Notes under the pieces: generated by a model
What the model was told of the DNA's origin: nothing
The model's input: the letters and a program-made list of their open reading frames with translations, nothing else
Database searches by the model: none
Position numbers and translations under genes: made by a program
Assembly (NCBI GenBank): GCA_965219035.1
Contig: CBDCMR010000003.1
Coordinates: forward strand, 310,001 to 374,000
Direction of reading: 5' to 3'
Source of the DNA: CBDCKN01 sp965219035
Lineage (GTDB): Bacteria > Gemmatimonadota > Gemmatimonadetes > Longimicrobiales > Gaopeijiaceae
Length of the DNA stretch: 64,000 bases
Shown here: piece after piece, positions 60,216 through 64,000 of the stretch
Layout: each line of letters opens with the position of its first letter
Numbering within the stretch: the stretch's first letter is position 1

Positions 60216-60842
60216 ATGCTCGCATCAGCAGCTGTACATGTGATCAAGGATGGAAATCGTGCGGCCTCGGCTCTTCATCCGTTGCGCCTCAAGATCCTGG
60301 CGGAGCTGGGCGAGCCGGACTCGGCAGCCGGGCTGGCACGGCGCTTCGGGTTGCCACGGCAGAAGCTCAACTATCACGTCCGTCAGCTCGAGGAGCAGGG
60401 GCTGGTGGAGTCCGTGGGGGAGCGCAAGGTGAGGAACTGCACGGAGCGACTGGTCCGTGCAGTGGCCCGCTCCTTTCTGATCAGTCCCACTACCCTGGGC
60501 GACCTGGCCGTGGACCCCACGTCGGTCCGTGACCGGGCGTCGAGCGCGTACCTCGTGGCGGTGGCGGCCCAGGTGATCCGGGAAGTCGCTGAACAGCGCG
60601 AACGCGCTCACCAGGCCGCAAAACGTCTACCGACGTTGACCCTCCAGGCGGACGTCCGCTTCGCCTCATCCGAGAAGCAGCACGCCTTCGCCACCGAGCT
60701 CTCGCAGGAGGTGGCGCGACTCATTGCCAAGTACCACAACGAAAATGAACCCGACGGTCGGCGTTTCCGTGTCATGGCCGGTGCCTACCCGGCCCCGTTG
60801 GAAGATGCGACCGGGTGCGATCCCCGGGAGGAGGATTCATGA
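60216..60842 (+). CDS. ArsR-like winged-helix regulator
   Basis: The 208-residue protein has an N-terminal winged helix (LHPLRLKILAELGEPDSAAG, RRFGLPRQKLNYHVRQLEEQ, LVESVGERKVRNCTERL). A long helical C-terminal region follows (VRDRASSAYLVAVAAQVIRE, KQHAFATELSQEVARLIAKY). AGGAG precedes the ATG. It overlaps the SRPBCC gene by ATGA and probably represses this operon through the upstream palindrome. The C-terminal half may bind a ligand. Confidence 0.85.
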   Translation: MLASAAVHVIKDGNRAASALHPLRLKILAELGEPDSAAGLARRFGLPRQKLNYHVRQLEEQGLVESVGERKVRNCTERLVRAVARSFLISPTTLGDLAVDPTSVRDRASSAYLVAVAAQVIREVAEQRERAHQAAKRLPTLTLQADVRFASSEKQHAFATELSQEVARLIAKYHNENEPDGRRFRVMAGAYPAPLEDATGCDPREEDS

Positions 60843-61645
60843 GCACGCAGGAAGCGTTCGAAGGTCCGCAGGACCAGGAGACCCGCGCGGTAGAGCGAGA
60901 GATCGTGATCGACGCACCGCTGGCTGCGGTATGGAAGGCCCTCACCGATGCAGAGGAGCTCACAAGGTGGTTCCCCTTGAATGCGGGGGTGATCCCTGGC
61001 GTCGGCGGCTCGGTGTGGATGAGCTGGACGGACACCGAGGGCGAAGGAGCACCCATCGAGGTGTGGGAGCCGGAACGGCATCTCAGAACGGGAGCCGTCG
61101 CGGGAGCAGCCCTCCAGATCGCCACCGACTTCTACCTCGAGGGCCGGGGGGGTAGCACAGTCCTGCGCGTGGTCAGCTCGGGTTTCGGCAAGGAGGAGGA
61201 CTGGGACTACATGTACGAGGCGTGGGGCCGTGGCTGGGACTTCGAGCTCAACGGCCTCCGCCACTATTTGGAGCGCCATCCGGGCCGGCGACGGATCGTG
61301 GCCTCCGCGAACGCAGCTTACACCTGCAGTGACGTGGAAGCCTGGGCCAGACTGACCGAAGCAGGGGGCTGGTTCGGATCGAGCGGAATTTCGGATCTGA
61401 CCAGTGGGGGTCGGTACCTGTTCCAGACCACTACGAGCGAGACGCTGGAGGGCGACGTGGCCTTCTGGCAGCCGCCCTGGCAGTTCACGGGCACCGTGGA
61501 CGGATGGAACGACGGACTCTTCCGGGTCGAGCTCTGTGAAGGCGCCGCCACCGTGTGGCTGTCCACCTTCGGGGTGGACGAGGCGGATGTGGGCGCCTTG
61601 GAGCGGAAGTGGCGTGCCTCCCTCGGCGAGCTGTTCCTGTCGTGA
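60839..61645 (+). CDS. SRPBCC/AHSA1-family protein
   Basis: The 268-residue product starts at ATG 60839, overlapping the regulator's stop. The START-like SRPBCC fold shows EREIVIDAPLAAVWKALTDA, EELTRWFPLNAGVIPGVGGS, DWDYMYEAWGRGWDFELNGL and a second partial repeat (LTSGGRYLFQTTTSETLEGD, WSLF-like ending). These proteins bind hydrophobic ligands or assist Hsp90-like chaperones. ArsR plus AHSA1 pairs are widespread and usually form a self-contained ligand-sensing operon. 61646-61939 downstream shows no gene I can support. Confidence 0.83.
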   Translation: MSTQEAFEGPQDQETRAVEREIVIDAPLAAVWKALTDAEELTRWFPLNAGVIPGVGGSVWMSWTDTEGEGAPIEVWEPERHLRTGAVAGAALQIATDFYLEGRGGSTVLRVVSSGFGKEEDWDYMYEAWGRGWDFELNGLRHYLERHPGRRRIVASANAAYTCSDVEAWARLTEAGGWFGSSGISDLTSGGRYLFQTTTSETLEGDVAFWQPPWQFTGTVDGWNDGLFRVELCEGAATVWLSTFGVDEADVGALERKWRASLGELFLS

Positions 61646-61939
61646 GGTCGGTCGCTCCTTCGGTACCCGGCTTCGGAAGTCTGCACCGGTGGTGGAGGGG
61701 AGCGATCGAGGATTCGCCATCAGGAACGGCCCGAGCTCCGGCGTCACCGTCGACGGAAGATCGGCGGCGGATGGAAGGGGCACCCACGGGCCACATGGAC
61801 CTAGGTTTGGACCTCAAGTACGAAGTGCGCCCCCGGGCTCGGATGCCGGTCCAGTCCCGCTACTGGGTGGTGTGCGGATGTCGGGCCGAGTGGGACGTCA
61901 GACGGTTGGGTTCCGGCCCTGCACGCCTCGGTGAACCTC

Positions 61940-62404
61940 CTACTTCCCCCGGCGGATGGCTTGAATCATCCGGTCGAGGGCCTGAAGGAACTGGGAGCGG
62001 TCTCGCTTCTGGAAGGGAGGAGGCCCTCCCGTCATCTCCCCCATGTCCCGGAGGTGGGACATGAGCTCCCGGGTAGCCAGGGCGGCACCGATGGAATCCT
62101 CAGTGAAGGGGCGTCCCCGGGGACCGAGCACCCGAACCCCCTTCTTCAGGCACTCCGAGGCAAGGGGGATGTCCGCCGAGACGACGATGTCGTTCTTCGC
62201 GACGTGCTCGATGATCCAGGAGTCTGCGGCGTCGAGCTCACCGTCCACGATGACCAACTCGAGCCACTCCTCCTCAGGAGCGCGCAGCCACGCGTTGGAC
62301 ACCAGCGTAACTTTGATCCCGTACCGCTGGGCCACCCGGTAGACCTCGTCCCTCACCGGGCAGGCGTCGGCATCCACGAAGATCCCGGGTAGATGCTCGT
62401 TCAC
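61940..62404 (-). CDS. YaiI/YqxD family (DUF188) NYN-like protein
   Basis: The 154-residue protein from GTG 62404, which overlaps the upstream stop in a GTGA, has the DUF188 signatures IFVDADACPVRDEVYRVAQR, VIVDGELDAADSWIIEHV, DIVVSADIPLASECLKKG and RPFTEDSIGAALATRELM. This PIN/NYN-like fold suggests an RNase, though activity is unproven. The coupling to homocysteine methyltransferase is probably just operon packing. Confidence 0.88.
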   Translation of the reverse strand: MNEHLPGIFVDADACPVRDEVYRVAQRYGIKVTLVSNAWLRAPEEEWLELVIVDGELDAADSWIIEHVAKNDIVVSADIPLASECLKKGVRVLGPRGRPFTEDSIGAALATRELMSHLRDMGEMTGGPPPFQKRDRSQFLQALDRMIQAIRRGK

Positions 62405-63381
62405 GGCGATCCTGGCCCGCCGCCGGTCCCCAACGGGAAGAGCCTGCTCCTCATCTCGGCGATGTGGCCGGGCTGAACGCGGCAGCACCCGCCGATGCCC
62501 GAAGCCCCTAGCTTCGCCCACTCCTCGATGAGGATCGCCCATTCGACGGGGCGCCGAGCCGGCGTCCACTTCTTGTCTACGGCGTCGTATCCCTCTCCCG
62601 AGTTGGGATAGACGATGATCGGCTTCGGCTTGGCCTTCCGGATCTCTCCGATCAGCGAGGAGATGTGCTCGGGAGCGGTGCAGTTGCTGCCCACCGCGGC
62701 CACCTGCGGCTCGGCCGCGCACAGCTCGGCCACGTGCTCGAGGCGGCTGCCATCGCTGACATGGGCTCCGTCTCGGCAGCTGAAGCTCATCCACGCCCAC
62801 CGGTGGGGGGTGTCGCGTAGAAGGTGGAGGAGCACCTCGGCCTCGAGTCGCGACGGGATGGTCTCGCACGCCAAGAGATCCGCCCGGCTCTCGGCCAGGA
62901 TATGCCAGCGTCTCTCGTGGAAGGCGTGTAGCTCGTCGGCGTCGATCCCGTAGTCGCCCCTGTACTCCGATCCGTCGGCGAGGAACGCCCCGTAGGGCCC
63001 GATGCTCGCCGCCACGAGGGGCCGCAGGCGACCGTGTCGGTTCTCGGGATTGGCCCAGAAGGAGTCGCGCGTCTCGACGGCAAGGTCGATGGATCGCACC
63101 AGGAGCTTGACGGCATCCTCGTCCCTCAGGCCCCTCGCCGAGAATCCTGGGAAGGTGGTCTGATAGGTTGCCGTTGTGATGCAGTCGGCGCCCGCCTTCA
63201 GAAAGTCCAGGTGCACGTCCCGGATGGCGTCGGGGTCTTCCAGCAACACCTTGGCAGACCAGAGATGGTCATTCAGGTCATGGCCACGCGCCTCCAGGGC
63301 CGTGGCCAAGCCACCGTCCAGCACGATTCTGCCCTGGAGTCGGACGAAGGGGAGGAGGGGGTTCTCGATGGAAGTCGTCAC
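62401..63381 (-). CDS. mmuM: Homocysteine S-methyltransferase
   Basis: The 326-residue TIM-barrel enzyme has DGGLATALEARGHDLNDHLW, ADCITTATYQTTFPGFSARG, VAASIGPYGAFLADGSEYRG, the zinc-binding Cys in VGSNCTAPEH and the CC pair in GIGGCCRVQPGHI. It transfers a methyl group from S-methylmethionine (or SAM) to homocysteine, making methionine. Length and motifs are complete. Upstream of the start lies a MITE end and the csp2 terminator. Confidence 0.92.
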   Translation of the reverse strand: MTTSIENPLLPFVRLQGRIVLDGGLATALEARGHDLNDHLWSAKVLLEDPDAIRDVHLDFLKAGADCITTATYQTTFPGFSARGLRDEDAVKLLVRSIDLAVETRDSFWANPENRHGRLRPLVAASIGPYGAFLADGSEYRGDYGIDADELHAFHERRWHILAESRADLLACETIPSRLEAEVLLHLLRDTPHRWAWMSFSCRDGAHVSDGSRLEHVAELCAAEPQVAAVGSNCTAPEHISSLIGEIRKAKPKPIIVYPNSGEGYDAVDKKWTPARRPVEWAILIEEWAKLGASGIGGCCRVQPGHIAEMRSRLFPLGTGGGPGSP

Positions 63382-63459
63382 TTCGATTCCGGGTCAGCCA
63401 AGGGTCGCTCGGGGGCTCGACGACAACGTGTTCGGGAGGGGATCGGGCGGCAAGCGTCT

Positions 63460-63500
63460 CTAGTGTTCCGTTTCCGAAGTTCGCGAGCCGCCAAGAGGGC
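63460..63500. mobile_element. MITE-like element, single end
   Basis: CTAGTGTTCCGTTTCCGAAG then TTCGCGAGCCGCCAAGAGGG is the inverted right end of the full element (5165-5185 region). It is cut off before the csp2 terminator. Confidence 0.65.
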
Positions 63501-63517
63501 CGGTGGGGAAAAGACAA

Positions 63518-63549
63518 GCGGGCCACCCCGAATGCTCGGGGCGGCCCGC
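63518..63549 (-). terminator. Intrinsic terminator of cold-shock gene 2
   Basis: A 14-bp stem GCGGGCCACCCCGA / TCGGGGCGGCCCGC (one G-U on the minus strand) with loop ATGC, followed in the minus direction by TTGTCTTTTCC. A strong terminator. Confidence 0.82.
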
Positions 63550-63580
63550 CACTTGCTGTGGGCCACTCGGCCCAAAGGCT

Positions 63581-63790
63581 CTAGACCTTCTGGACGTTCT
63601 CTGCGGCGGGGCCTTTCTGGCCCTCCACCACGTCGAACTCGACGCTCTCGCCTTCGGCCAGAGACTTGAAGCCCTCGGCCTGAATCGCGGAATGATGGAC
63701 GAACAGGTCTCTGCTGCCATCCTCCGGGGTGATAAAGCCGAAGCCCTTTTGGTCGTTGAACCACTTCACAGTGCCTTTGGTACGCATCAT
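63581..63790 (-). CDS. Cold-shock protein (CspA family), copy 2
   Basis: The 69-residue OB-fold protein is highly similar to copy 1 over MMRTKGTVKWFNDQ, KGFGFITPEDGSRD, FVHHSAIQAEGFK and EGQKGPAAENVQKV. RNP1 and RNP2 are intact. Same leader hairpin (63813-63843) and a strong terminator. Two csp genes 3.7 kb apart with conserved leaders suggest duplication and shared regulation. Confidence 0.95.
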   Translation of the reverse strand: MMRTKGTVKWFNDQKGFGFITPEDGSRDLFVHHSAIQAEGFKSLAEGESVEFDVVEGQKGPAAENVQKV

Positions 63791-63812
63791 CTACTCCATC
63801 TGGTTGGTCATG

Positions 63813-63860
63813 GTCGGAGTCCGGATGATCCGCACCTTCCGACTTCTTGACTCTCGCGGT
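63813..63860 (-). promoter_or_regulatory. Conserved 5' leader hairpin of csp copy 2
   Basis: Same sequence and pairing as at 59931-59978: GTCGGAAGGTGCGG and CCGGACTCCGAC (31 nt, 63813-63843), with the upstream CGCGAGAGTCAAG tract conserved too. Flanking bases differ, so the hairpin is the conserved unit. Confidence 0.6.
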
Positions 63861-64000
63861 CGTATCCCCCGCGCTGGGTCGTGGCACCTGCCACGAAAAA
63901 AGCGGGCAGCCCGTGGAGGCCCCCGCATCGATACCGCTGCTTCTAGCCTACCTTCAATGTTTCTTTGATTACTGTAAATCTCACGGAAACGGCGCTGCTC

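Noticed and set aside
1..64000. tRNA or rRNA genes
   Set aside because: No cloverleaf with an acceptor/T-arm pattern or rRNA stretch was recognised by eye; a covariance search would be needed to exclude a missed tRNA.

Overview
This 64 kb window is high-GC, densely coded bacterial DNA. Lipobox lipoproteins, a glycine-zipper OmpA-type protein, a large secreted M14 peptidase and FG-GAP and choice-of-anchor-B surface proteins point to a diderm heterotroph. The gene mix resembles Gemmatimonadota, possibly a marine or sediment lineage. That placement is an inference, because no rRNA or other marker gene is present.

Layout. 1-5 kb: an endonuclease/exonuclease/phosphatase remnant, then an NAD-linked formate dehydrogenase. 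Its beta subunit is a NuoE-NuoF fusion. Its alpha subunit is a selenoprotein read through an in-frame UGA (3310-3312) followed by a SECIS-like hairpin. 5-11 kb (minus strand): NTF2-like lipoprotein, membrane protein, a PLP lyase / ornithine-cyclodeaminase-like / cyclophilin unit, and the threonine-to-glycine pair tdh-kbl. 11-19 kb: OmpA-like protein, a GH4 / small membrane ORF / SDR operon with overlapping start and stop codons, VOC protein, amber-interrupted dihaem cytochrome c, and two DUF proteins. 19-27 kb: M14 peptidase, two decayed loci, TPR protein, an MhqO/MhqD-like pair and a response regulator. 27-31 kb: arginine deiminase operon arcA-argF-arcC, in which ArcC lacks its middle third, then an amber-interrupted ORF. 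31-38 kb: ROK kinase, acyltransferase, YfcC carrier, divergent VOC/MarR pair around a palindrome, D-cysteine-desulfhydrase-like enzyme, TauE/SafE permease, BtuF-like binding protein. 38-52 kb: secreted beta-propeller-type proteins, cupin, NhaC antiporter, sugar dehydrogenase, a trypsin-like protease with a separate small copy of its N-terminal domain, and an M55 peptidase. 52-64 kb: bacterial-class-C-like group II intron after a terminator, PHP protein, IS1595 transposase with two small divergent ORFs, collagen-like lipoprotein, two cold-shock genes sharing a 5' leader hairpin, an ArsR/SRPBCC operon, a YaiI-type protein and a homocysteine methyltransferase.

Recurring themes. A dispersed element with inverted CTAGTGTYCCG-type ends occurs in two full copies (186 and 168 bp) and several 37-61 bp derivatives. 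It usually sits at gene 3' ends and twice supplies the neighbour's stop codon. Many loci are frameshifted, truncated or amber-interrupted, which means either genuine decay or indel and base errors in the assembly. Metabolically the region combines formate oxidation, amino-acid catabolism (threonine, arginine, D-cysteine or hydroxyamino acids), peptide degradation and quinone/aromatic detoxification.
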